A DNA stretch of 64,000 nucleotides, taken from NCBI GenBank assembly GCA_036924085.1, contig JAVGWX010000012.1, positions 31,065,479 to 31,129,478 on the forward strand. Direction: 5' to 3'. Shown piece by piece: positions 54,195 through 63,734 of this stretch (position 1 is the stretch's first letter; each line of letters opens with the position of its first letter). The notes below the pieces were generated by a model that was not told the origin of the DNA, did not search any database, and worked only from the letters and a program-made list of their open reading frames with translations. Position numbers and translations under genes: made by a program. Source of the stretch: Ariolimax columbianus (lineage: Eukaryota > Mollusca > Gastropoda > Stylommatophora > Arionidae).

Positions 54195-54535
54195 TTCCAA
54201 TGCCCACAATGAGTAGGTTATTCTTACGTTCGCCCTTGAAAGGGCGTGAAGTGACGTAGCTTTCATCATATCTCGAGCGTGCTAATGAAGACGGACCGGG
54301 GTCCTCCAGGCGGCTGTGCGATGGTTGGCTTCATCTGCCTGTCGCTTACTACTACGGAGATCACGTCGAACCTCATCTTGTTAGCCAGACTGTTGTCCTC
54401 AACATTAGCCCGTTCCTAGGACGACCAACCAGGAGGTCAGATGAGGGTCTTGGCCAGTATATTTCTCCTGACCCTGGCTAACATTCTCTGATCAGTGTTT
54501 TTTTGCCTGACCAGATGTTAGCCTTATCGTCCCTA
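54195..54535 (-). mobile_element. Family-C repeat copy
   Basis: Contains aatgcccacaatgagtaggt, gggcgtgaagtg, gagcgtgctaatgaagacgg, gtcctccaggcgg, tcgcttactactacggagat, and the terminal ctgaccctggctaacattct-ctgatcagtg unit. Confidence 0.75.
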
Positions 54536-54599
54536 TAAATAACGTAACATAATGTGAATGTCTCTTTTTTTTCTCTGGCTCTTTCTTCCTCACTCTGTT

Positions 54600-54860
54600 T
54601 CATTTGACTCTGTCCTACAATGACACTCTTGCACAACAACGTTCACACGCGTCCTCAGGGTGACACCCTTCCATTGCACTTTGGTTGCGCTGGCTTCTGA
54701 GAGCGCACAAGCCTAGCATAGGTACATACAGATGCACACATACATCCAAGCACTGGTTTATGCATCTTAATATCGCCCAGTTGACTACGGTCTGGGGTGG
54801 AATAGGCGCGCCTCCACCAGTAGAAACTAGTGAGGCAAACACATAAAATAAAATAAAAAT
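54600..54860 (-). mobile_element. SINE-E copy
   Basis: Landmarks: cttccattgcactttggttg, gagcgcacaagcctagcata, gcatccaagcactggttta-like, atcgcccagttgactacggt, gtagaaactagtgaggcaaa and an aaaataaaataaaaat tail on the plus strand. The A-rich tail suggests plus orientation for transcription; it is listed with strand relative to the copy at 25085. Confidence 0.75.
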
Positions 54861-54884
54861 GTATTAAGTCTCTTAAAAGAAATG

Positions 54885-54965
54885 GCCGAGTTCTAGAAAG
54901 TGACTCGTTACTACTACATATGACCATACTTGCTCTAGGCAAAGAGCACCTCTTTGTCTGTTGTG
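54885..54965 (+). pseudogene. Decayed ankyrin-exon copy 3
   Basis: Reads GRVLESDSLLLHMTILALGK against the intact DQVLESGSGLLHLAILAHNV, so the homology is clear. It lacks the upstream acceptor and second half and runs into the intron (gtgagtgcagtgatgtcatg) preceding the intact exon. Confidence 0.7.
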
Positions 54966-55016
54966 AGTGCAGTGATGTCATGCCTACATAACACACGCTG
55001 TTTCTGTCTCTCACAG

Positions 55017-55139
55017 GGATTGATCAAGTTCTAGAAAGCGGTTCAGGACTTTTACATCTAGCCATACTTGCCCACAACGTAGAGTCGGCCCAGTATTTAA
55101 TGGCGGCCAAAATCTCACCTAAAATTAGAGATGTTAAAG
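55017..55139 (+). CDS. Ankyrin-repeat exon of unidentified gene
   Basis: A 123-nt exon between a good acceptor (tttctgtctctcacag) and a consensus donor (AAAG|gtgaga at 55139/55140). It begins with two bases of a split codon and ends with one, i.e. a symmetric phase-1 exon, the usual arrangement in ankyrin genes. The frame reads DQVLESGSGLLHLAILAHNV, then ESAQYLMAAKISPKIRDVKG, with the ankyrin signature (LLHLAI, then a turn, then a second helix ending YL). The ankyrin fold mediates protein binding; nothing here identifies the gene. The nearest upstream coding exons (11235-13502) end in phase 0, so if it is the same gene an intermediate exon is missing from my reading. Confidence 0.65.
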
Positions 55140-55210
55140 GTGAGATAGATGTTTCATGTGTTGTACTTTAGAGATGTTAAAGGTGAGATAGATGTTTCAT
55201 GTGTTGTACT
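55125..55210 (+). repeat. 43-bp duplication including splice donor
   Basis: Two exact adjacent copies of 43 bp (ttagagatgttaaaggtgag, atagatgtttcatgtgttgt, act; 55125-55167 and 55168-55210). The unit holds the last 15 exon bases and the donor, so two identical gtgaga donors lie 43 bp apart. Use of the second would shift frame and hit a stop. Confidence 0.95.
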
Positions 55211-55214
55211 TTCG

Positions 55215-55725
55215 GGGATTGTTGATGTTATTGTTAGTGCTGTTTTTTGTTTTATTTATATTGTTGTTACTGTTGTTGTTTCGTTTATTGTTAATGTTGT
55301 TATTGTTGTTATTGGTGTTTTGTTATTGTTATTTGGTTTATTGCTATTGTTTTGTTTATTGTTATTGTTTTGTTTGTTGTTGTTTCGTTTACTGTTATGT
55401 TGTTTCGTTTATTGTTGATGTTATTGTTTCGTTTACTGTTGTTGTTATGTTGTTTCGTTTATGGCTGATGTTGTTAAGATTGTTATTGTTTCGTATATTA
55501 TTAATGTTGGTAATGTTATTGTTGTTGATGTTAGTTGCTATTGTTGTTGATACTGTTTTTGCTGTTGTTATTGCTGCTGTTTTCTTGTTGTTGTTATGTT
55601 GTTGTTTTCGGCTGATTGTTCTTGCTGTTCAACAACTGTTGTTGGAATTGTTATTGTTGCTGCTATTTTTGCTATTATTATTGGTCTTTTGTAATATGTT
55701 ATTGTTGTTTCTGTTATTGTTCATC
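55215..55725. repeat. GTT-rich microsatellite tract
   Basis: About 500 bp of ttgttgtta, ttgttattg, and tgtttcgtttattgttg units. Reverse complement is AAC-rich and adjoins the 3' end of the minus-strand LINE, so it may be an overgrown LINE tail. Leu/Val/Phe-rich frames are artefacts. Confidence 0.9.
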
Positions 55726-55727
55726 AT

Positions 55728-56315
55728 ATGGTTGATCAGTCCTGAGACTGGTTGGAAGGTTGAGTATGTATCTCTATTTGACCCTATCCTCTTGTTGATA
55801 GTCCTGTAACTGGTTGTAAGGTTGAGTATGTCTCTCCATTTGACCCTATCCTGTGCAGCTCTCTTCATTTCAGCGTAAGTTCGTACTTTAATGCCCCTGC
55901 ATGCCTGTGATGTAAATGCGAGTCTTGGTCCCCTGGTTTGTCTCTTTCATTGGATCTTGCCCTCTAGTATCTTCTGTAGAAGACTTTCATGCCTCATATT
56001 GTGACCCTGCCAACTCAACAAATGTTTTTGTATTATTTGCAATATTTGTCTTTGTGCGCCCACTTCAAAGAGTACATTGTCATATCTGTTTTTCTATCTA
56101 GCTGACTCTTTCCATTCTAAGTTAACACCACATAACAAATTCTTCCAATCTGTTTCATTCTTTTTTGCAAGAGTCATGTTTCAGCCCCATACAGTGCAAT
56201 TGGCCATATATGACTGGCGAGTATTCCTTTTTTAACTTCTATCCTGATTTTATTTGAGGTTAATAATTTGTTTTTCTAAGTCTTTTTTGCCACTGTCTTA
56301 ATTTCTGTCTCATAG
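55728..56315 (-). mobile_element. LINE, 3' part (left of mariner)
   Basis: Minus-strand translation in broken frames: IASHIW-like, LHCMGLKHDS, a GHNMRHESLLQKILEGKIQ segment, then RGPRLAFTSQACRGIKVRTY and EMKRAAQDRVKWRDI, the usual C-terminus. The 3' segment is duplicated with a 62-bp period (tttgaccctatcct at 55777 and 55839). Continues at 56652-57240 beyond the mariner relic. Confidence 0.8.
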
Positions 56316-56651
56316 TACTATGTGCTATCTGCGGCAATTCGGGTGGGAGGTATTGCCACATCCATCTTACAACCCAGACCTCGCTCTAAGTGTTTGGACC
56401 CCTAAAAGAATTCCTGGGAGGTCAGCATTTCAGCATGGATGACAAAGTGAAACAGGATGTCCTAGATTGGTTCAGACATACTGAGAAATCTTTCTACGCT
56501 GAAGATTTTCAAGTATTACTTAAACAATGGGATAGGTGCATAAACGTTGCATGAGATTTTATAGAAAAATAAATGGCATTTTGACTACTTTAAACAAATT
56601 AAATTTTTACCTACAACAACAAAAGTCCCGGTTTGATTTGCACGCCACTCG
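56316..56651 (+). mobile_element. Mariner transposase relic, 3' end
   Basis: Encodes the C-terminal part of a mariner-type transposase: RQFGWEVLPHPSYNPDLA, a small deletion where SDFHLFG-like residues are expected, PLKEFLGGQHFSMDDKVKQD, VLDWFRHTEKSFYAEDFQVL and KQWDRCINVA, then a stop. The third catalytic Asp lies in the PDLA region; the earlier two are missing. The 3' end reads aaaagtcccggtttgatttg-cacgccactcgta, a plausible terminal repeat, followed by the LINE again at a TA. Confidence 0.85.
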
Positions 56652-57240
56652 TATGTAAACTTATGTACTTATTCGATTATTTCTCCGTTGATAATCATAT
56701 TTCTTTGCCCATGTTGCTTGGATATCACGAAAGTCTTTGAATTCGATGTGTTTATTTTCATGCCAAACACTTTGGTCGTGCTATTATTTTTTTTCAAACA
56801 GCATTTGCAACGTTGCTACTGATCCTCCCACTATCGCTTGGTCATCGGCAAATTTGGTGGCATTAACTTTCATACCATTAACTTTGACACCCTTATTATA
56901 CAACACCGCATAACCTTGTCCATCATCTCATGCGTTATAGAAATTCCGTAAAAGCAAGCAGCCCTGTCGTAACCCCTGTCTTATGGAAAATGGATCCGTG
57001 AGACCGTCTGAGATTGAAATAATCGCGTCTTGATTCCCATACAGGTCCTGGATTAACTTGAGTTGTCTTTCCGTACCTATTTGTTGCAGAAAAAGTTTGC
57101 TCCAGGGGACTCGGTCAAAAGCTTTCTCGTAGTCAATAAAACAGATAAATGGTGGTCGTCCTTGGTTTATACGGTTGATACGCGCTGCCATATTTATATC
57201 ACTTGGGAGGAGCAAGACCAGACAGAAGGAAGTCAACACA
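56652..57240 (-). mobile_element. LINE, RT part (right of mariner)
   Basis: Minus strand: FICFIDYEKAFDRVPWSKLF (motif A), LIQDLYGNQDAIISISDG, FSIRQGLRQGC, then after a break NATKFADDQAIVGGSVATLQ (motif C), and NGEIIE-VHKFTY up to the mariner junction. Stops and indels throughout. Same family as the fragment at 17100. Confidence 0.88.
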
Positions 57241-57664
57241 GATGGGCCTCACAACAGAAGGAAGACACTTTTCAATTAATTTATATTGTACTCTTAATCC
57301 TTATGTATCAAGTATATTGTTTGTTATATTTCCCAATCATTCCATCTCATTCATTCTCGTTGTACACCTCACTACACTGCTATCTTCACAATTGTGTATA
57401 AAATGTATGAGGGGGTTTTATTTTTTTATTTTTTATAAAATAGAAGGAAAAAAAAAAAAAGAAAAAGAAGAGGGGAAAAAAAAAAGACAGAAAGAAATCA
57501 GGAAACAAAAAAAAGAGATCCGAATCAAGTATGACAGAAAATAAATATACTCAATCCCAAAATGGTCCCAGGAAAACTATTGTGCATATTTATGCAAATA
57601 CCTACGGCGGACAACTAGGAACATCAAAAGCGAGGAACAACGGGAGGAACATCACGGAAATACC
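57241..57664. other. Unassigned; A/G-rich tract
   Basis: AT-rich with a purine tract at 57440-57540 (aaaaagaaaaagaagagggg). No gene. Confidence 0.4.
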
Positions 57665-57815
57665 AGGCTAGGTACAAACAGATACACACACGCATCCAAG
57701 CACTGGTTTATGCGTCTTAATATCGCCCAAATTGACTACGGTCTGGGGTGGAATAGGCGCGCCTCCGCCAGTAGAAACTAGTGAGGCAAACACATAAAAT
57801 AAAAATAAAAAATAA
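57665..57815 (-). mobile_element. SINE-E copy, partial
   Basis: gcatccaagcactggtttat, gcgtcttaatatcgcccaaa, gactacggtctggggtggaa, taggcgcgcctccgccagta, then an aaaataaaaataaaaa tail. The first part seen at 54600 is absent. Confidence 0.78.
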
Positions 57816-57905
57816 GAGTTTCTCTCCAACCAGTTGAAATTCTCCAGTCTTTTTCGTACACTGTAACAATTGGATTTTTACAGCCATATTGTGGTGCTGC
57901 TTCAA

Positions 57906-60024
57906 TAGCCTTTCTTCTTCTTCTCCGTACGCTGTCAGACGTCAACTTGAATTTGTTCGAAGAAAGCAGTGGTCATCGTGAGGCTGTCGATAGATCTTGT
58001 CTAGTGTTGGCACTGGTGATGGTCGCATGTGTTTTCTCTGGTCCTCGTATATCGGGCAATTTTGCAACAGATGTTCAGGGGTCATTTTCTCAGGGGTCAT
58101 TTTCCCTGTATCACAGGTGCATTCGTCAGTAGCACATATCTTTAGTTTATTGAATAGATAGTACCTCAGCCTGTTGTGGCCTTTGCGGAGTCTGAAGATC
58201 ACCACTGCTCTCTTCTGTTCAACTAGTAATAAGCATCATATTTTGTGTAGCCAGTATGCTCTGTTTTCCATGTGGCCATGTATCTGTCCTTAATAACCGT
58301 TTTGGACTCTTCGTAGGTCACACTAGAATCTGGTTGTTGTAACCTTTCACCTTTTGCTACTTTGTGTGCTTCCTCGTTGCCTTGAATATTACAGTGGAAT
58401 GGAACCCACTGTACCACGACTCTTTTGGGTATGGACTGTTGACAGAGTACTGATCATAAGTGATTTAGTTCTGTATTTTTCTCGCTTTTTAGTGCTGTAA
58501 AAACGGACATGGCATCTGCAAACAAGACTATCTGACTTTCATTGCTTTCTCCTGTCAGCATTGCTTCTACAGCAGCTTTCAATGCCTCTGCCTCTGCAAT
58601 TGCTTTAGAATTTTCCAGTTGCCACTGACAGTGTTATCTTTCTACCGTTTATTAGGCTCAGGAATACCTCTCCCCCTCCATTTTCTATTGTGCGTGTTGC
58701 AGAACCGTCGGTGTAAGCATGGGTCCAGTCTGTGCTTGAATAGCTTTTCTCTATGTACTTCAGGGTTATGTCTCTTCTTTCCTTTTCAATCTGGCTATTC
58801 TTGTATCCCATACCTGGTATATTGTCTAGCACCTCTGGAAAGATCTGCTGCTTCCAGATGGGTTTGCGTACAGCAGGTATGGGCTTTGATATTGATATGG
58901 CTTTGATAGGGTCTTCTCTAATCTTTGTTTTGGCTATTTCTACAAAGTTTCTCCGCTTTAGTCTCTTTTTTTCAAAATCCATTTAGTCTCTGGTGCATTG
59001 GATGGTATGTCAGTCTTCTGAGTTTCTCTGCTTGCTGCTGGGCTCTGCAGTCTCTTCTATCGGCCATTGATTGCTGATTTGTAATCTTTTCAAGTTCTAA
59101 AATTTGCGTTGACTTTCATGTCTCCTGTTATAATTCTCATGGCTTGGTTTTGAAGTTTGTTGATTTTATAAAATTTCGCCTTCGCTGCTGTTTCCCATGC
59201 CGCAATGTCATACTCGAGAACTGGTCTCACTCTTCCAGTGTACAGTTTCTTTAGTATTCTCTCGTCTGCTCCTCAGCTTGTGCCAGCAAATGTCCTCATG
59301 GTTGCCATTTTTTAGTCTTGCTCTCAATAGGTTTCTCTCGATCTGAGTTGCCCATGTCATGTGCCGATCAAATGTGATGTCCAAGTACTTTGGGTTGTCG
59401 TTCAGCTGCAGACATTTGTCATTAAGACTTATTTTGGTGTTCTGTGGTTTATTTGAAAGGGACAACGTCGTACATGTTGTTTTTTCTTCATTAATTTTGA
59501 CGAACCATGATTTCGCCCACTTCTCCAGCGATGTTAGGGCCTGCGGCATTCAATTGTTTGCTATGGTGAGATTTTCTTCAGAGGTCCACAAAGCCAGATC
59601 ACTGCAAACATGGAGCTGTGGACTCTTTTTGGTATATTCTCAATTATGTTGTTTATATACACCATAAAAAGCTTTGGTCATAGTACTCCCCCTTGGGGTA
59701 CTCCCTGCTCCAGTGTCACCTTTTTTACTTATCTGCCCTTGTACTCAAACTCTGGCTGTTCTGTTTTCGAGGTAGTGACTGATCCATCTGTACATTTTTT
59801 CAAGATACTTCGCTTCTTCGTAACTTGACTAAGTCCCTCTTTCCACATCGTGTCGAATGCCTTCTGTAGATCCACCCAAACCGCTACTGTGTGTTTTTTC
59901 TCCTGGTAAGCATCCTCTATTTCCTGTGCTATGAGAGTGATCTGGTCCTCAGTGGATCTGTATTGTCTAAATCCTGCTTGCTGTTGAATTAATCTGTGCT
60001 TTTTTTTCCAGGTGCCACATCAGT
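57906..60024 (-). mobile_element. I-type LINE, RT and RNase H, interrupted
   Basis: Minus strand, continuing from 61579-62085. After the interruption: LIQQQAGFRQYRSTEDQI, VDLQKAFDTMWKEGL (motif A), EQGVPQGGVL (motif B region), a stop-containing motif C region, LEKWAKSWFVKINEEKTTCT, a frame-broken connection, AYTDGSATRTIENGGG (first RNase H Asp intact), SNESQ-like and WVPFHCNIQGNEEAH, then RLRKGHNRLRYYLFNKLKI and TDECTCDTGKM-EHLLQNC. A 15-bp tandem duplication repeats KMTPE near 58085. The 3' end is gacagcgtacggagaagaag, an AAG tail, on the minus strand. Many stops and frameshifts: dead. Confidence 0.9.
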
Positions 60025-61578
60025 AGCACTACGCTTTTCACCCTCTCCCCAAAACAAAAAGCTGGAGTTATCAAGATAAATGGAGAACACCTCAAAGAAG
60101 ATAAACAACCCACCTATCTTGGAGTTACATTTGATGATAGGTTGACATGGAGGGAACACGTCAACAAGGCAGCCAAAAAAGCCAGGAGGAAGTTAGCCAT
60201 CCTGAGAAAATTAAGTGGAACCACATGGGGTGCTAGTGGAAAAATACTTAACAAAGTTTACCAACAAGGTATACGGCCACATCTGGAATATGGGTCAGCA
60301 GCGTGGTGCCCCGCAGCAAACATTACCCTAAAAGAGGTGGATAAGGTGCAAAATCAGGCACTTAGGGTCATTACAGGAGCAATGAAATCAACACCTATTG
60401 TGGAGATGGAGAAAATGGGAAGGATACAAGCACTAAGAGAGCGCAGAGACACAAAGGTATTAACACAGGCAGAAAAGTTCCACTGCATGCCGAGCCATCC
60501 AATGAAAGACAGATTTCAAAATTTAGCAATGGGAAGACTGAAAAGAAGTAGTTTTATGCATCAGGCGAAACGACTTCGCAGGCAAATTATGGATTTACCT
60601 GACGTTGACATCCCCCTAAAGTCTGTGCCAGAACAAACCCCTTGGAGAGAGGAGCACGGACTATCAGTATGCATTCAAACAAAAGTGAAAGGAATATTGG
60701 ACAAGGATGAACAAAACAGTGTGCAACGTAGGATATTGATCCTCAATTTCCTGGATGAAGAATACCCACAAGACCTCTGGATCAGAGTATACACAAATGG
60801 GTCAGCACAGAATGCAGTAAAGAATGGTGGAGCGGGAGTGTACATAGAATACCTAAACAACATTAGGGATACAGTCAAAGTACCAACTGGGAAATTCTGT
60901 CATATATATGATGCAGAAATACAGGCAATCAAGGTGGAAACTGAGAAACTGTTGAACACCAATGTCGGTCCACAACCTGTAGTATTTCTTACAGATGCGC
61001 AATCAGCACTCCAAGCACTTAAATTAGAGAAACTGCCAGATCTACAGGCTCTACTGTCTGAACTGAGCAACCAGCGCAATATTGTCATGCAGTGGATACC
61101 TTCTCATTGTGGAATACCAGGAAACGAGAGAGCAGATCGACTGGCAAAGGAGGGTGCTGCAGACGAGCAACCAGATGTGCCAGTTAAATACCAACAGACG
61201 ATACGGATGATCAAATCAATCAGAAAGCCACCAACAGTAACACCAGGCGATTACCATAACATGAACAGACAAGAGCAAACTGTTGTGTTGCGCCTTAGAA
61301 CAGGACACAACCGACTCCGCAGCCACATGTACACAAAAATGAAGATGTGGCAACTCAGCCATGTATACACGCGGACAGGCGCCCCAGACAGCAGAGCACA
61401 TACTGCAAAACTGCCCCGAATATGATATACAGAGAAAATCTCACTGGCCCATTGAAACAACACTGGAAGAGAAACTTTATGGACCTGTATGTGAACTACA
61501 AAAGACAGTGAAGTTTATACAAGAGACAACATTGCAGATATAGACAATATTTTAAAGCGAACGAAAGAAGAAGAAGAA
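60022..61578 (+). mobile_element. I-type LINE inserted into the opposite LINE
   Basis: A 5'-truncated plus-strand element. Open from 60022 to about 61360: end of RT (SSTTLFTLSPKQKAGVIKIN, PTYLGVTFDDRLTWREHVNK), thumb (GIRPHLEYGSAAWCPAAN), then RNase H (RVYTNGSAQNAVKNGG, where the first catalytic Asp is Asn; YDAEIQAI; LTDAQSALQAL; WIPSHCGIPGNERADRLAKE). A frameshift near 61360 separates the last part, RGQAPQTAEHILQNCPEYD, to a stop at 61541. It ends gcgaacgaaagaagaagaag. It is flanked by a long imperfect duplication of the host LINE (59965-60024 and 61579-61635). Confidence 0.93.
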
Positions 61579-62085
61579 GTCTAAATCCTGCTTGCTGTTG
61601 AATTAATCTGCTTTTCTTCCAGGTGCCACGTCAGTCTGGTGTTTATCATACGCTGTTTATCATACGCTCCATCAGTTTTCCTACACAGCTCAGTAGACTA
61701 ATAAGCCTGTATGCATTTGGATCTGTTCTATCTTGTTCTTTCTTTGGTACTGGTATAAGTACAGCATTTGTCCATGCCTGCGGTACAATTCATCTTTTCC
61801 AGCTATGGTTTAGGACTGACAGTAACTTCCTCTTTGCTGTTTGACCCAACCCCATCAGCATTTCATTTTTTACCCCATCTTTTCCGAGGGACTTCTTTTT
61901 CCTTAAAGTTCTCATAGCCTCATCCATTTCATTCATTGTTAGTTTTACCATCATGTGCTCCTCTGGTGCAATCTTGACGTTGTCGTTGTTGTCGTTATTG
62001 CTGCTGCCATTATTGCTCATAATTATCTCGGGTATCGTCTGGTACTCCGCTCTGTTCTGTTTGTTTCCGTGTAGTTTCAAAGGCT
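61579..62085 (-). mobile_element. I-type LINE, 5' remaining part
   Basis: Upstream half of the interrupted minus-strand LINE: EYQTIPEIIMSNNG, MNEMDEAMRTLRKKKSLGKD (RT N-terminal region), VPQAWTNAVLIPVPKKEQDR and the ISLLSCVGKLME-like region, then the TRLTWHLEEKQ stretch that is repeated on the other side of the insertion. Truncated near 62085. Confidence 0.88.
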
Positions 62086-62389
62086 ACCCAACTCTAAATC
62101 CCAGACATTGCTAAACGAAAACATGACGTCAGATCATCAACATGAGATTCCTATCTATAAATGTCATATTCTGACACATGACCTTATTTACATATGTGAT
62201 TATTTTGAACCACAAACGCGAGATCAGTTGTACACAACCACATAAGGCATGTACATATTTATGTGCATTGTGTACTTACTATACTATTCAGACAAGTGCC
62301 ATCAGTGTACAGTGAGTCTTAAACTGGCAGCGTCTGCAGACCTTGTCTAGGTTGCATGAATGAATACATATATTACCTAGCTCCTTGAC
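62086..62389. other. No recognisable feature
   Basis: Unassigned. Confidence 0.4.
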
Positions 62390-62660
62390 AATTTCTTCTT
62401 TCTTCTCTCTAACCACATCTATTTCTTTTTTCTTCTCTCTAGCCACATCTATTTCTTCTTTCTTCTCTCTAACCACATCTATTTCTTCTTTCTTCTCTCT
62501 AACCACATCTATTTCTTCTTTTTTCTCTCTAACCACATCTATTTCTTCTTTTTTCTCTCAAGCCACATCTATTTCTTCTTTCTTCTCTCTAGCCACATCT
62601 ATTTCTTCTTTCTTCTCTCTAACCACATCTATTTCTTCTTTCTTCTCTCTAGCCACATCT
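62390..62660. repeat. 30-bp minisatellite
   Basis: Nine copies of a 30-bp unit (tctctaaccacatctatttc, then ttctttcttc), varying at aaccaca/agccaca and ttctttc/ttctttt. Multiple of three, so frames stay open on both strands. Confidence 0.95.
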
Positions 62661-62788
62661 ATAGTTCATATACACTTGGTCTGCTTCAGACTTCTCAGCA
62701 TCATGCAGTTTATCTCTGTCAAATATTTTTCCTCTCATAAACTGGGCAATTCCAGGCTTCTGTCGTCACAATTCAGTTCATCTCTCAA

Positions 62789-63113
62789 ATAACCACGGGG
62801 CAGCGCATGAGCTGCAGTGGTCAGCGACCCATAGCTGACTGCTAGCGTCAGGGCCAGCGAACCAGAGCTGAGCAGCGCATGAGCTGCAGTGGTCAGCGAC
62901 CCATAGCTGACTGCTAGCGTCAGGGCCAGCGAACCAAAGCTGCCAAGACCCTTCTACACCTCCACGTGGTGATCCTGGATAACAGGCTGCAGCAGGGCGG
63001 ACTGGCTAAGGAGAAGGGATCTAATAGGGAATGCTAACCCGGTACTCAAAAAATGCTTGCTGAAGTCGTATGTGTCGGGAGATTGAGAACGAACGAAGCC
63101 AAGCCAAATAGCC
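62789..63113 (+). mobile_element. SINE-A copy with duplicated head
   Basis: The first about 75 bp (gcagcgcatgagctgcagtg through cagcgaaccagagctga) occur twice in tandem (62801 and 62873). The distal part is internally deleted: aagtcgtatgtgtcgg runs straight into gagattgagaacgaacgaag and a ccaagcc tail. Flanked by ataaccac and atagccac. Confidence 0.85.
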
Positions 63114-63129
63114 ACATACATTTCATTCA

Positions 63130-63440
63130 TAAACTAGACAGTCTAGTCTTTTATCATCATCATACAGTTTTTCTCTTAAATAGTCACAACAATTTCTTTA
63201 ATAATCTAAACAGTCTAGTCTTTTATCATCATCATACAGTTTTTCTCTTAAATAGTCACAACAATTTCTTTAATAATCTAAACAGTCTAGTCTTTTATCA
63301 TCATCATACAGTTTTTCTCTTAAATAGTCACAACAATTTCTTTAATAATCTAAACAGTCTAGTCTTTTATCATCATCATACAGTTTTTCTCTTAAATAGT
63401 CACAACAATTTCTTTAATAATCTAAACAGTCTAGGCTTCT
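63130..63440. repeat. 72-bp tandem repeat
   Basis: Four and a half copies of a 72-bp unit (cttttatcatcatcatacag, tttttctcttaaatagtcac, aacaatttctttaataatct, aaacagtctagt), period fixed by copies at 63148 and 63220. Multiple of three; the frame across it is not a gene. Confidence 0.95.
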
Positions 63441-63734
63441 CTCATCATACAGTTCATCCATCAAATACATACCACAAACGTGACAGTCCGTCTCTGGCTT
63501 CTCTAGTCGCCATACACTTCCTTAACATAAACATGTCTGTGTGCCCCAAGCTCCTGCCATACTCATGAAGTGTATTCCACATTTAAACTATCACTCTACT
63601 CCTCTTGTGGAGCTGACGTATATTTAAAATGAACTATACTTTGTGTCTGCCTCGGGCGAATAACGAGCGAAGATGCATAAAAATATCCTCAGCACCCATA
63701 CTGCAAAATTGTAAGAACCGCTGATCTATTATAG
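63441..63734. other. No recognisable feature
   Basis: Diverged last copy of the 72-bp unit at the left edge, then unassigned sequence. Confidence 0.4.

Noticed and set aside
11235..55139. Calling one gene from the serine-rich exon to the ankyrin exon
   Set aside because: The phases do not join (0 against 1), 42 kb separates them, and no connecting exon was seen. Left as two loci.
55149..55809. Hydrophobic, membrane-like frame of 205 codons
   Set aside because: Leu/Val/Phe-rich because it translates a GTT-rich microsatellite.
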